Origin: DATLMR01 sp035634255 | Lineage (GTDB): Bacteria > Acidobacteriota > Blastocatellia > UBA7656 | Direction: 5' to 3' | Assembly: GCA_035634255.1 (NCBI GenBank) | Contig: DASQDI010000124.1 | Coordinates: forward strand, 1-64,000 | Length of the DNA: 64,000 nucleotides | Shown here: positions 1 through 8,588 of the stretch, in pieces | How positions within the stretch are numbered: position 1 is the first letter of the stretch | Layout: every line of letters begins with the position of its first letter | Made by a program: the position numbers and the translations under genes | The notes under the pieces: model-generated | The model's database searches: none | What the model was told of the DNA's origin: nothing | Seen by the model: the letters and a program-made list of their open reading frames with translations, nothing else

Positions 1-2
1 GT

Positions 3-653
3 GTGATGACATACCTGGGGACGCTGCCGGGGGGGAATTTTAGTTTTGCGAAAGACATCAACAACCGCGGCCAGATCGTGGGTAGCAGCGACTCGGGCGC
101 GAGCACACAACACGCCGTATTGTGGGAGGATGGCCAGATTACAGACCTCGGGACGCTCCCCGGCGGAACCTTCAGCACTGCCCTGGCTATCAACAACCGC
201 GGGCAGATCGTGGGCAGCAGCACCAATGCGGCAGGCGAGACTCACGCCGTATTGTGGGAGGATGGCGTAATAACCGACCTGGGGGTCCCGCCCGGCGGAA
301 CCTCCAGCAGCGCCGTGGACATCAATAACCGGGGCCAGATTGTTATACTAAGCCAGAACGGCTCGGGCGTGACCCGCTCGTTTTTGTGGGAAGACGGAGC
401 GCTGACCGACCTCGGCGTGATGCCCGGCGCGACATTCACCATAGCTCGTGCCATCAACGACCGCGGGCAGGTCGCGGGGGATAGCTTCGGTGCCTTCCTG
501 TGGGAAAAAGGCAGGATGATTGATCTGGAGGAGTTGGAGCAGCCTGGTTCTAGTACGGCACACGGCATCAACAACCGCGGGGAGGTTGTGGGAGCGGGGT
601 CCACTGACAGAATCCGATTCACCCGCCCTGCCGTTCTCTGGACGAAGCGGTGA
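3..653 (+). CDS. HAF-repeat protein, probably 5'-truncated by the window edge
   Basis: The 216 readable residues consist almost entirely of about five HAF repeats of roughly 40 residues. Each carries DLGTLPGG-like, AINNRGQIVG-like and HAVLWEDG-like blocks. HAF repeats are known from predicted extracellular proteins of unknown function and may form a propeller-like fold. No signal peptide is visible and the frame is open to the left edge, so the GTG at position 3 is probably internal and the true start lies outside the window. The gene converges on tRNA-Arg, with a 9-bp hairpin between them. The repeat family is secure; the function is unknown. Confidence 0.8.
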   Translation: MMTYLGTLPGGNFSFAKDINNRGQIVGSSDSGASTQHAVLWEDGQITDLGTLPGGTFSTALAINNRGQIVGSSTNAAGETHAVLWEDGVITDLGVPPGGTSSSAVDINNRGQIVILSQNGSGVTRSFLWEDGALTDLGVMPGATFTIARAINDRGQVAGDSFGAFLWEKGRMIDLEELEQPGSSTAHGINNRGEVVGAGSTDRIRFTRPAVLWTKR

Positions 654-684
654 TCCGAGCATGAGCATATGTCCGCAGACAACT

Positions 685-707
685 AAGGCCAGCGTTAAGC
701 TGGCCTT
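685..707. terminator. Palindromic hairpin between HAF gene and tRNA-Arg
   Basis: A perfect 9-bp inverted repeat (AAGGCCAGC / GCTGGCCTT) flanks a 5-base GTTAA loop. It lies between the 3' ends of the convergent HAF gene and tRNA-Arg. A weak T-rich run follows on the + strand (AAGTCTTTG). The position suits a bidirectional terminator, but neither side has a strong U tract. Confidence 0.5.
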
Positions 708-723
708 AAGTCTTTGATTAATG

Positions 724-800
724 TGGTGCCCCCGGCGCGATTCCAACGCGCGACCTTCCGCTTAGGAGGCGGACGCTCTATGCAGCTGAGCTACGGGAGC
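724..800 (-). tRNA. tRNA-Arg (anticodon CCT)
   Basis: The minus strand folds into a full cloverleaf. The acceptor GCTCCCG pairs with CGGGGGC (one T-G pair) and is followed by discriminator A and an encoded CCA. The D arm begins TAGCTCAG. The anticodon stem TCCGC/GCGGA closes the loop CTCCTAA, which gives anticodon CCT. The T stem GCGCG/CGCGC closes TTGGAAT. It reads the rare arginine codon AGG. The length is 77 nt including CCA. Confidence 0.95.
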
Positions 801-862
801 ACATGCCGAAGTCTTAAAATAGCAGATATGCTTTTTGGCTGTCCAGAGAGTCGCCCGCACGC

Positions 863-1381
863 TTAGCTGTCATACTGCAACAGGGATGACACCTTGTAGC
901 CGGAGAGTCGCTCGCGCCCGTTCAGAAAAGTGAGCTCGACGACGAAGGCGATGCCGGCGACGGTCCCTCCCAGCCGCTCGACAAGGTCGACCACCGCGCG
1001 TGCGGTGCCGCCGGTCGCGAGGAGGTCGTCGGCGATCAGGACGCGGTTCCCTTTCACGATGGCGTCCTTGTGAATCTCAAGCGTGTCCTCCCCGTACTCC
1101 AGAGCGTAAGAGATGGACTCGGTCTCCGCGGGGAGCTTGCGTGGCTTGCGAACGGGCACGAAGCCGGCCCCGAGGCGGTAGGCGAGGGCGGGCGCGAAAA
1201 TGAACCCGCGCGCCTCGATACCTATCACGGTATCGATAGGAAGGTCGATGAACTCCGTCAGGCGGTCTATGGTCGTGCGCAGCCCGTACGGCTCCTTGAG
1301 CAGAGTCGTTATGTCATAAAACTGAATGCCCTTCTTCGGGAAGTCAGGGACGGTGCGAATCATCTTCTTCAAGTTGTCCAC
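863..1381 (-). CDS. apt: Adenine phosphoribosyltransferase
   Basis: Cytosolic purine-salvage enzyme converting adenine and PRPP to AMP and pyrophosphate. The 172-residue product has the type I phosphoribosyltransferase PRPP motif VLIADDLLATGGTA at about residues 114-127, the N-terminal VPDFPKKGIQFYDIT block typical of Apt, and the flexible-loop region RKPRKLPAET. The GTG at 1381 is preferred over an in-frame TTG nine codons upstream because AGGAG lies 7 bases before the GTG and the resulting N terminus matches the family length. It follows the acylphosphatase gene by 45 bases on the same strand, so the two are probably co-transcribed. Confidence 0.94.
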   Translation of the reverse strand: MDNLKKMIRTVPDFPKKGIQFYDITTLLKEPYGLRTTIDRLTEFIDLPIDTVIGIEARGFIFAPALAYRLGAGFVPVRKPRKLPAETESISYALEYGEDTLEIHKDAIVKGNRVLIADDLLATGGTARAVVDLVERLGGTVAGIAFVVELTFLNGRERLSGYKVSSLLQYDS

Positions 1382-1426
1382 GAATAATCTCCTATACTGC
1401 GGGATCAAGGCGAAAGAATTTCAAGC

Positions 1427-1699
1427 TCAATAAACGACATCGAAATCCGAGTACCGGCGGCCCCCCTCGATCATGCTCTCGTGAACCGAATCGACGCGCC
1501 CGAACGAGGGGCCGCGCTCGAGCTCCGCGCGGAAGCCCGCGATGGCATCATCGGAGCCCTGAGCAATCGCTTCGACCGTGCCGTCGGGCATATTGCGCAC
1601 GGTGCCGGTAACCCGGAAGCGCCTGGCCACGCGGACGGCGAAGTACCGGAAGCCTACTCCCTGAACGTGCCCTCTGACTATGAACCGATGCGTTCCCAT
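1427..1699 (-). CDS. acyP: Acylphosphatase
   Basis: A 90-residue single-domain acylphosphatase, which hydrolyses carboxyl-phosphate bonds such as acetyl phosphate or 1,3-bisphosphoglycerate. The phosphate-binding loop GHVQGVGFRYF (about residues 10-20) contains the catalytic Arg. TGTVRNMPDGTVE (about 31-43) contains the catalytic Asn. Both are intact and the length is normal for the family. It lies just upstream of apt on the same strand. The 186 bases before it separate it from the histidine kinase, so cotranscription with the kinase is uncertain. Confidence 0.94.
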   Translation of the reverse strand: MGTHRFIVRGHVQGVGFRYFAVRVARRFRVTGTVRNMPDGTVEAIAQGSDDAIAGFRAELERGPSFGRVDSVHESMIEGGRRYSDFDVVY

Positions 1700-1885
1700 C
1701 CGTCGCCACCAGCCTCCAAACTCAGACCGATGAATCTAACACGAGGAGGGGGGCAGGGGCCAGAGAACGGAAGTGCCGAGTAGTCTTATTCGGGACGGTG
1801 AGCCGGGCGGGAGATGATACGTAAAGAGACCCTCTTATCGCCGCCGCATCGCGGCCCTCGAAGTGGTCACAGCCTCCCGCGAGGG

Positions 1886-3739
1886 TCAGCACTCGGTATC
1901 CGGGGAGAGGGGCAGCATTATGGTGAAGATGGACCCGCGGCCTTCGCCGCCGCTCTCCGCATGCACAGAGCCGCCGTGCATCTCTACCAGGTCGCGCACG
2001 ATGGTGAGGCCGAGGCCGAGGCCTCCCCTCTGCCTTCCGGGCTCGCCCTGGCGGAATTTATCGAATATGTGCGGCAGGAGGCTCGGGTCTATGCCCGTCC
2101 CCGTATCTTTTATGCTTATCTGCGCGCTTGCCGCGTGGCGTTGAAGGCGCACGGTGATCACGCCTCCGCGCGGGGTGAACTTGATGGCGTTCGATAGCAG
2201 GTTCTGCACCGCCTGCGTCAGGCGGTCCGAGTCTCCGAGCACCAGGGAGCTTTCAAGGCTCGTTTCTATGGATATATTTTTCTCGTCGGCCGAAGGGCGC
2301 ATCTGCTGTATGGCGGTTTCGACGACCTGCGCGAGGTCGAGGTCCGCGATTGTTAGGTGGAGCTTACCCGACGAGATGCGCGAGAGGTCCAGCAGGTCGT
2401 TGATGAGCCTCGCCTGCATCCTCGCGTTGTTCTCGATGGCCTCGATGGCGTGCGCGGTGGCCGCCTCGTCCAGCCTGCGAGTGCGGACGATGTGCAACCA
2501 GCCCAGCAGCGAGTTGAGCGGGTTGCGCAGCTCGTGTGACACCATGGCGATGAACTCGTCCCTCGCGCGGTAGGCCAGCTCCGCCTCTTCGCGCGCCCTC
2601 TGCTCGCGCGCGAGCAGAAGCTCTCGCTCCTGCTCGATACGCTTACGCTCGGTCAGGTCGTAGACCGACGCGAGCCATCCGCTGATCTCCCCCCGCGCAT
2701 TCTTGAGAGGCGAGGCCAGGACGACCGCGTAAAACCTCTCTTCGTTGCGCCGCCTGAAGAGAAGCTCGAAGCCCGAAGGGCTCGACCGCCCGGCTATCGT
2801 CTCTCTGAAAGCCTTTTGGATGTTGTCCAGCTCCTCGGGTGCCCAGTAAGGGTAAGGCGGCATGGCCCCGAGCAGTTCCTCTTCGCTCCACCCTACCATC
2901 TCGCAGAAAGCCCGGTTCGCGTAGGTCTGGCGGCCTTCGAGGTCGATCACCGCCACGCCCGCGCGCATGGACTGCTCAATGGCTTTTCGGAACTCGTTCT
3001 CGTTGGCGAGTTGCTCTTCGGCGAGCCTTTGCTGCTCCTCTTTCCGCCTGCGCTCGGTTATGTCGATGCCCGCCCCGAGTATTAAGGTCTCGCCCGAGGG
3101 GGAGTCGAGAGCGGCGTAGCGCCATTCGATGAGGCGCACCTCGCCCGCCTTCGTCACCCACGGGTCTTCGCAGGGCGTGAAGGAGCCGCATGGGTAAGGC
3201 GGGGCGAAGCGCTTCTTCACTTCATGCGCGAACTCGGGCGGCACCAGGACATCGACGACAGGCTTCCCGGCCACCTCGTTTTGGGTATAGCCGGTTAATT
3301 CTTCGCAAGCCTGATTGAACAAAATTATACGCCCTTTGGAATCGACAAGGGTCACCAGGCTCGGGACGGTGGCGACGATCAAATCGAGCGATTTCTGCTT
3401 CTCCAGTGCGGCGCGCTCGGCGCGCTTGCGGCCGACTTGCAGGTAGGCTATCAAAAGCGACGCGAGGGCAAAGATGCCCAGAGTTACCGCATCCCAGACC
3501 GGGTTGACAGGCGCTTGAGACGAGAGCAGGAAGAGGCGCAGGGATAAGACGGCGAGAATTATAGCGAGTATGCCGGGGCCGATGCCCCCGTACCACGTGC
3601 ACACGGCGACGGCGGCGAAAAAGAAGGGCGCGCGAGTCTCCTGCGTGGCCGGCCCGAGCAGGGTCGTGGCGAGTAGAGCCAGGGCGTTCGCCAGCACGGG
3701 CAGTGAGTACCGCAAAAGGGCCGAAGGCTCTTCTTTCAT
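1886..3739 (-). CDS. Membrane PAS-PAS sensor histidine kinase
   Basis: A 617-residue hybrid-free sensor kinase. The N terminus has about four hydrophobic segments within residues 10-105, resembling the DUF4118/KdpD-type membrane module. Two PAS domains follow (about 118-232 and 248-365), separated by charged coiled-coil stretches. The HisKA domain has SHELRNPLN with the phospho-acceptor His at about 402. The HATPase_c domain has the N box NLLSNAIKF (about 514-522), DTGTGI and a GLGLGL lid. The ATG at 3739 was chosen because GGAG lies 6 bases upstream; an in-frame ATG at 3751 is the alternative. No response regulator is adjacent, so it is an orphan kinase with an unknown signal. Confidence 0.88.
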   Translation of the reverse strand: MKEEPSALLRYSLPVLANALALLATTLLGPATQETRAPFFFAAVAVCTWYGGIGPGILAIILAVLSLRLFLLSSQAPVNPVWDAVTLGIFALASLLIAYLQVGRKRAERAALEKQKSLDLIVATVPSLVTLVDSKGRIILFNQACEELTGYTQNEVAGKPVVDVLVPPEFAHEVKKRFAPPYPCGSFTPCEDPWVTKAGEVRLIEWRYAALDSPSGETLILGAGIDITERRRKEEQQRLAEEQLANENEFRKAIEQSMRAGVAVIDLEGRQTYANRAFCEMVGWSEEELLGAMPPYPYWAPEELDNIQKAFRETIAGRSSPSGFELLFRRRNEERFYAVVLASPLKNARGEISGWLASVYDLTERKRIEQERELLLAREQRAREEAELAYRARDEFIAMVSHELRNPLNSLLGWLHIVRTRRLDEAATAHAIEAIENNARMQARLINDLLDLSRISSGKLHLTIADLDLAQVVETAIQQMRPSADEKNISIETSLESSLVLGDSDRLTQAVQNLLSNAIKFTPRGGVITVRLQRHAASAQISIKDTGTGIDPSLLPHIFDKFRQGEPGRQRGGLGLGLTIVRDLVEMHGGSVHAESGGEGRGSIFTIMLPLSPDTEC

Positions 3740-4098
3740 AGAAGGCTCCATCCGTCCGGGTGAAATTAAGCCCTAACCTATCCGTTAATGTCTGAAATCG
3801 ATTGTTGAGAGCGTCTCGCTCCGGCTTCGCGAGACTATGCGCGCCATACTACACCAGGCTCCAAAAGCTGACAACAATTAAATGAGTCAAGGTACCCTAA
3901 TCTTCCGATGAGCCGGTCACCTTGCCGGAAGAAGTTTTCCGCCCGGTGCTCCGAAATCTGAAGTTGTACAAATGGGAAGAGAGGTATAAGCTCGGCCCTA
4001 TGATGTCTTAAAATTTGGCAAGCCGGCCCTGATTCGGATGAGTGAGCCGGGCCGCTACGCCGGACTCGGATGATCGCCTCAAGGCGGGTATCAAAATT
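3740..4098. other. Divergent intergenic region, kinase / GT39 gene
   Basis: About 360 bases between the divergent starts of the histidine kinase and the membrane glycosyltransferase. It is more AT-rich than its surroundings and must carry promoters for both. No clear -35/-10 pair, operator repeat or terminator was recognised. Short open frames here lack family similarity and a good ribosome-binding site. Confidence 0.4.
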
Positions 4099-5691
4099 AT
4101 GGATACCGGATCGAGACAGACTATACACGGACTATCATCGAGCCATTGGCCGATCATCTTAATACTGTTCATAGCGGCGGCATGCCGTCTGAATAACATC
4201 ACTCAGCCCTTCGTGGACGATAATGCGTGGAGAGAATCCAGCGTCGCGATGATGGCTCAGAACTTCTACAGCGAGAGCTGGAATATTTTTTACCCGGAAG
4301 TCAACTGGGTCGGGCCGGGGCCCGGCTATCAGGGGCGTGAATTCCAAACCGTCTCCTACATCACGGCAATCCTTTACACATTTTTCGGCCAACACGACTG
4401 GGTCGGCCGGTCCGTGGTAGTCGCGTTCGCTTTGCTGGGCGTCTTCGCCCTTTATCAACTCATCCTTCGCGTGTGGGGCGACCAGAGGGCCATAGTCGCG
4501 GCGGCGCTAATGGCCTTGCTCCCCGGCGTAGTCCGCGTGGAGCGATCCTTCCTGCCAGACCCGGCGATGGTCGCGCTCGTCGTGACCTCCTTCTGGATGC
4601 TGGTCGCCTACCTTCAGACTGATCGCCCGCGCTACCTCGTCCTCGCCCTGCTGATCGGAACGCTGGGCAACCTGACGAAATTACCGGGGATGATAGTCGG
4701 GCTTCCGATGGCCTACGCGGCGGTCTCCATCCTCCGCCAGCGGCGGGCTTTGCGCCCGAAAAAGATCGCCCTCCTCGCATCCGCCGGGCTGCTCAGCGCC
4801 CTGCCTGTTGCTGCCTATTATATCTGGGCGAGGCATCTTTCCCTCTCGTACCCGCCGTACCACTTCGCGGGAGAGGGCAACTGGCTATGGGATCAGGGGC
4901 TGAGGTCATGGGTGGAGCAGGGCTACTTCCTTCCGCGCCTGTGGAAGCCTCTCACGGTGCTGTGGAGTTTACCCGTGCTGGCCTTGCTGCTCATCGGATT
5001 CCTTTCGCCCGTCTTCACGAGAAATAATTCGGCAGAAAAGAGTCAGGCGCCGTGGCTCTTCCACTGGTGGGTGGCCGCGGGGGTCATCTATTATCTCATC
5101 GGAGCGCGGGAGCTGGTTGAGAACCCTTCGAACCTTCACATCATAAGCCCCGCGGTGGCCGCGCTTTCAGCCGACGCGATTGTCGCCGCCTCGTCATTCG
5201 CGGCAAGGCAGGCGCGGCGGCCGGCTCTGACCTTGATATTCGCGGCGGTGATTATTGTCGCGGTCGGCCTGTGGGGCCTGCGCCGCTCGAGAATACACTC
5301 CTCCTACGCCGAACAGAGTTACGAGCTCGGGCTGGGGCTCCGGTCCGTCAGCCGGAGCGGTGACCTCGTGGTCGCGGCCGGAAACATGATCGGCTGCCCC
5401 GTAGCCATATACTATAGCGGCCGCCGCGGGTGGCTCTTCCCCCCTTATCAAGATATTAAGGACTGGGAAAATCTGCCCGCCGAGGCCGAGGCGATAGAGA
5501 TATTCGAAAGGCTTCGGGGCGAGGATGCAAAATGGTTTGGGATCGTAAACGAGCGCAAAGATAGTGTCTGGAAATACCAGCCCGGTTTCGCTCGGCACAT
5601 AGAGAGCACCTGCGAGCTCGTTCAAACGAACGACGATGCGACCATCTACCGCATCCTGACCCCGGAAGAGGTCGCGCGGCTTCGCAAATAA
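4099..5691 (+). CDS. GT39/PMT-type membrane glycosyltransferase
   Basis: A 530-residue polytopic membrane protein of the ArnT/PMT_2 type. These enzymes transfer a sugar from a polyprenyl-phosphate donor to lipid or protein on the outer face of the inner membrane. After the first membrane segment comes the family pattern FVDDNAWRESSVAMMAQNFY (acidic pair in the first periplasmic loop), then about ten hydrophobic helices including VERSFLPDPAMVALV. The C terminus is a soluble periplasmic region ending near TIYRILTPEEV. The ATG at 4099 places a short basic N tail before helix 1; a GTG at 4042 in the same frame is an alternative start. The sugar and the acceptor cannot be read from the sequence. 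Confidence 0.82.
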   Translation: MDTGSRQTIHGLSSSHWPIILILFIAAACRLNNITQPFVDDNAWRESSVAMMAQNFYSESWNIFYPEVNWVGPGPGYQGREFQTVSYITAILYTFFGQHDWVGRSVVVAFALLGVFALYQLILRVWGDQRAIVAAALMALLPGVVRVERSFLPDPAMVALVVTSFWMLVAYLQTDRPRYLVLALLIGTLGNLTKLPGMIVGLPMAYAAVSILRQRRALRPKKIALLASAGLLSALPVAAYYIWARHLSLSYPPYHFAGEGNWLWDQGLRSWVEQGYFLPRLWKPLTVLWSLPVLALLLIGFLSPVFTRNNSAEKSQAPWLFHWWVAAGVIYYLIGARELVENPSNLHIISPAVAALSADAIVAASSFAARQARRPALTLIFAAVIIVAVGLWGLRRSRIHSSYAEQSYELGLGLRSVSRSGDLVVAAGNMIGCPVAIYYSGRRGWLFPPYQDIKDWENLPAEAEAIEIFERLRGEDAKWFGIVNERKDSVWKYQPGFARHIESTCELVQTNDDATIYRILTPEEVARLRK

Positions 5692-5861
5692 CGCGCGCCC
5701 GGCCAGAGCCCCGCAAGCCCTCTTCCTATCACGAACCGGATGATACGACGGATGTGGGAAATGGTCGCCCACCCCCCACATCCATCGCGGCTGAGCGGCC
5801 GACATAAAGTTGTGCCCGGAGTATCAACTTCTTGCCGCCGCTCAGGTCCTCGCTCAGGGGG
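5692..5861. terminator. Convergent 3' gap with weak hairpin
   Basis: The 170 bases between the convergent ends of the GT39 gene and the cytochrome gene contain an AAGTTG / CAACTT inverted repeat near 5816-5841 with a 12-base spacer. It may help termination, but the stem is short and there is no long U tract. Confidence 0.3.
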
Positions 5862-7940
5862 TTAATTTCTCAGGTCCCCCCGCGCGGCGTTCTTCAGGAG
5901 AATTGCCTGATCGATTAAACTCTGCCTCGTCCCGCGGCTGTTAGTGGAGAGCGCCTGTTGGTCAAGCTCGATAGCCCTGCGGAGCTTCTGCACCGCCTCC
6001 GGGTGCAGCCCTCCGCATTCAAGCACTTCAATCGCATCTTCAAGTTCGCTGATTGAAAGCCTGAGCAGGTCTGTCGCGTCCGCCAGAAACCTCGCGTTTC
6101 GCGCGCGCGTCTCTATCTCAAGAGCGGACCTTATATTCTCCAGAGCGTTGATGACGCGCAGGAAGGCCGCCACCGCGACGACCTCTGTGGCCTCGAGTTT
6201 TATCCCCCCGATCTGCGCGCCGAAGCCCGGAGCGGTGTTGAACTGGGTGCTGTTATAAAAGTCCACAGCGCCTTCTATCGTCGTGATCGCGTTGTTGTGG
6301 AAGAACGGCCCCGTGTCCGCGGCCTCGACCAGCGCGGTCGTATTGAACGAGCCGTTGCCGAAGCCGAAGACTCCGGGAGGCGGAGGGCCGGACCCGAAGC
6401 CCCCGTCCGGAGGGTTGGGCTGGGGAGGAGTCACGAGGTCGGCTGGCTGTGACGGAAGCTGCTCGACGTTCGTGTTGAAATTGGCGTTCTGGCCGGGGAA
6501 GAAGAAGTCACTCGCGCCCGCGTTCAAATGGCAGAAGAAGCATTTGCCCGCGCCCGCATTCGACTGCCCCACCACGGAGCCCCCGTTATTGAATATGCGC
6601 TGGCCTTCCCTCGGGACCTCACCCTTCAGGCTCAACGCGCCCGGCCCCGTGAGAACGAGGTCCTGTCGCCGCCCGGTAGACCTCTGGAATGCATTCATGG
6701 CATCCAGTTCGGCATTGGTCGGCAGGCGGAAATCCACCCCCGGGACGCGGTTCAGGGTCTTGGTGAAGTGCTGGGTCACCGCGCCTATGGCGAACTCTCG
6801 GAGTGTTCCGGTGCCGGGAGCGCCGTCGCCGCCCCACCCGGTCCTCTCATTCGGCGGGATGGTAGTCCCATCGGCCCCGTTCGAAACGGGCGTGAGGGTG
6901 TTTTGCAGGAGGGCCAGAGTGTGAGGGGTCCCGCGCATAACTCCGGGGTTGTTGAAGCCGTCTACATTCTCCAGTATCAACCCGAACTTCCGCATCAGGA
7001 CGGGGTTCTCGAAATTTTGCGAAAGCGCGGGCACGAACTCCGCCACGAAGAGGGGGTCCGTCGGCGGCAGGGTCGCGATGAACTTGGCGTCTATGGTCAG
7101 GTTATTGTTCTCGCGGTGACAGGTCCCGCACGTCCTGCCATTCCCGGCGAACGTCTCGTTGAAGAAGAGATCCCTGCCCTGGTTTATCAGAGTATCCAGA
7201 GGGGTCAGGGAGCCGTCCGCACCGGTGCCGCCTCCGTCCGGGATTTGGCCCAGCTCCGCATGCGCGGTCGGGAATATGCTCTCGTAGAGACGATTCAACA
7301 GGCCGCGCTTTTCGACGGCCGGAGCCGGCGGCTCTGCATCGGCGAGCACGCCGAACCGGCCTTCCCGCCCGCTGCGATACAGCCTGTGGAACAGGGTCGT
7401 CGTGCCGACTAATACGCGCTCCTGAGAGGGGCTCTTGCCCGAGCGCGTGATGATATAAAGGTCGGGGTCGAAGCCGTCGAAAGCGTCAGGCCCGAGGTCG
7501 GCTTCGAGCTTCGCGGCCTTGCCGTCCGGCTTCAGGCTGCCGACGCGAATCATGGCGTCGCCCGAATCGGGTATCACGCTGCTCTCGCTCCCGTTGTCGA
7601 TCAGCCAGAGGTCCCACCCCTCGGACGAGGGGAGGCCCTGAGCCTCGGCCGACACTTTCCCGTCAATCAAGTCCAGCTTAACGAGCCCGTGGGCGTACGT
7701 CTTTTCAGTCGATAGCCCTTTGGACCAGCCCATACCGAAGACCACGTTGTGATCTCCGCCATTCTTCACATAGTCCGCTTCCCACGCTTTGTAGTCGGCC
7801 AGAAGGTGCTCGGCGCTGCTCATCTCCGTCCTCGGCAGTCGGTCTTCCGAGTCGGACGTATCGCCGCTCAACAACAGGGCCGGAAGCGTACACGCCATTA
7901 GCAGAGCAACCAAGGCAAGTTTAATCATCCTCATGTTCAT
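5862..7940 (-). CDS. Secreted di-haem cytochrome c peroxidase-like protein
   Basis: A 692-residue exported protein. It opens with the signal peptide MNMRMIKLALVALLMACTL, then a region of about 200 residues (about 40-210) that was not recognised, then a di-haem cytochrome c peroxidase/MauG-like half with haem sites CGTCH (about 271-275) and CFFCH (about 467-471). The C-terminal ~100 residues are helical and charged. The ATG at 7940 is chosen because GGAGGAGGAACT precedes it directly and it starts a good signal peptide; the frame is open further upstream without one. Family members reduce peroxide or oxidise substrates in the periplasm. It is much longer than simple peroxidases (about 330 residues), so the substrate is unclear. 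Confidence 0.8.
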   Translation of the reverse strand: MNMRMIKLALVALLMACTLPALLLSGDTSDSEDRLPRTEMSSAEHLLADYKAWEADYVKNGGDHNVVFGMGWSKGLSTEKTYAHGLVKLDLIDGKVSAEAQGLPSSEGWDLWLIDNGSESSVIPDSGDAMIRVGSLKPDGKAAKLEADLGPDAFDGFDPDLYIITRSGKSPSQERVLVGTTTLFHRLYRSGREGRFGVLADAEPPAPAVEKRGLLNRLYESIFPTAHAELGQIPDGGGTGADGSLTPLDTLINQGRDLFFNETFAGNGRTCGTCHRENNNLTIDAKFIATLPPTDPLFVAEFVPALSQNFENPVLMRKFGLILENVDGFNNPGVMRGTPHTLALLQNTLTPVSNGADGTTIPPNERTGWGGDGAPGTGTLREFAIGAVTQHFTKTLNRVPGVDFRLPTNAELDAMNAFQRSTGRRQDLVLTGPGALSLKGEVPREGQRIFNNGGSVVGQSNAGAGKCFFCHLNAGASDFFFPGQNANFNTNVEQLPSQPADLVTPPQPNPPDGGFGSGPPPPGVFGFGNGSFNTTALVEAADTGPFFHNNAITTIEGAVDFYNSTQFNTAPGFGAQIGGIKLEATEVVAVAAFLRVINALENIRSALEIETRARNARFLADATDLLRLSISELEDAIEVLECGGLHPEAVQKLRRAIELDQQALSTNSRGTRQSLIDQAILLKNAARGDLRN

Positions 7941-8588
7941 AGTTCCTCCTCCACCCGCCTGCCAGCAGGTGTCCTTAAGTCGCGGGTTATCAGGTGGTCG
8001 GCAAGCTGCGGATTTCAAACAACAGTTATCCAAAGCCGAGTGATTCCATCGGGCTCAAAGAGACGGGCAACCGCTTGAGGCTAAGTCGTTGGACTCTCCA
8101 AGTAAGTAGGTGGGTACAATTGGAGACGGTTTTCGCTTTTAAGTACGGCCGTCGGCGCGTACCTCGCACAGATTTATCTCGGAAGGCTTGTTCGTTCCCA
8201 AAAACCGGAGGTGCTCGATCCCGATACCCTGCCCGTCGTTATCCCCGCGACGGGCAGTAAGGTAATACTACAAAGTAAATGAAAATACAATGAGATTCTG
8301 TGACATTGCGCACACGCGTCGCCGGTTCGGCGCAGAGCACGGCCCACAAAGCGGGGGTAATTCGATTTGCCACGGTGCTTGACAAGGTGTACAAACGATA
8401 TGGAATTGGCGGGTTTTATGAGTCCTTCTGTAGTCCGGGACCTGTTTTTGTAAGGCAGCAAACTCACATTGTCTTCTTAGTGAAATGGCGCTCTGTGATG
8501 ATGGCTCTAATTTTTCAGCCTGGGTGGATGGAAAGCTGAGCCGAAATAGTCACCGATCAATTCACATTATGGCTTAGGGGGAAATTAA
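7941..8588. other. Long intergenic region with a strong palindrome
   Basis: About 650 bases between the divergent cytochrome gene and the H1-like gene. It contains the palindrome listed separately at 8229-8257. A TTGACA at 8379-8384 followed by an AT-rich stretch (GATATGGAAT) could be a sigma-70-like promoter reading toward the H1-like gene; this is weak. Short open frames here (for example 8300-8539) have no recognisable family and atypical composition. Nothing else was recognised. Confidence 0.4.
8229..8257. repeat. Perfect 10-bp palindrome
   Basis: CTGCCCGTCG (8229-8238) and CGACGGGCAG (8248-8257) are perfect inverted repeats around a 9-base loop. The element sits in the middle of a long non-coding gap and is not next to a gene end. 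It could be a terminator, an operator or a REP-like element. Confidence 0.6.

Noticed and set aside
3835..4128. 97-residue minus-strand frame upstream of the GT39 gene
   Set aside because: It overlaps the probable GT39 start region, lacks a ribosome-binding site and has no recognisable motif.
8300..8539. 79-residue open frame in the 7.9-8.6 kb gap
   Set aside because: No ribosome-binding site of note, no family resemblance and unusual composition; not supported as a gene.
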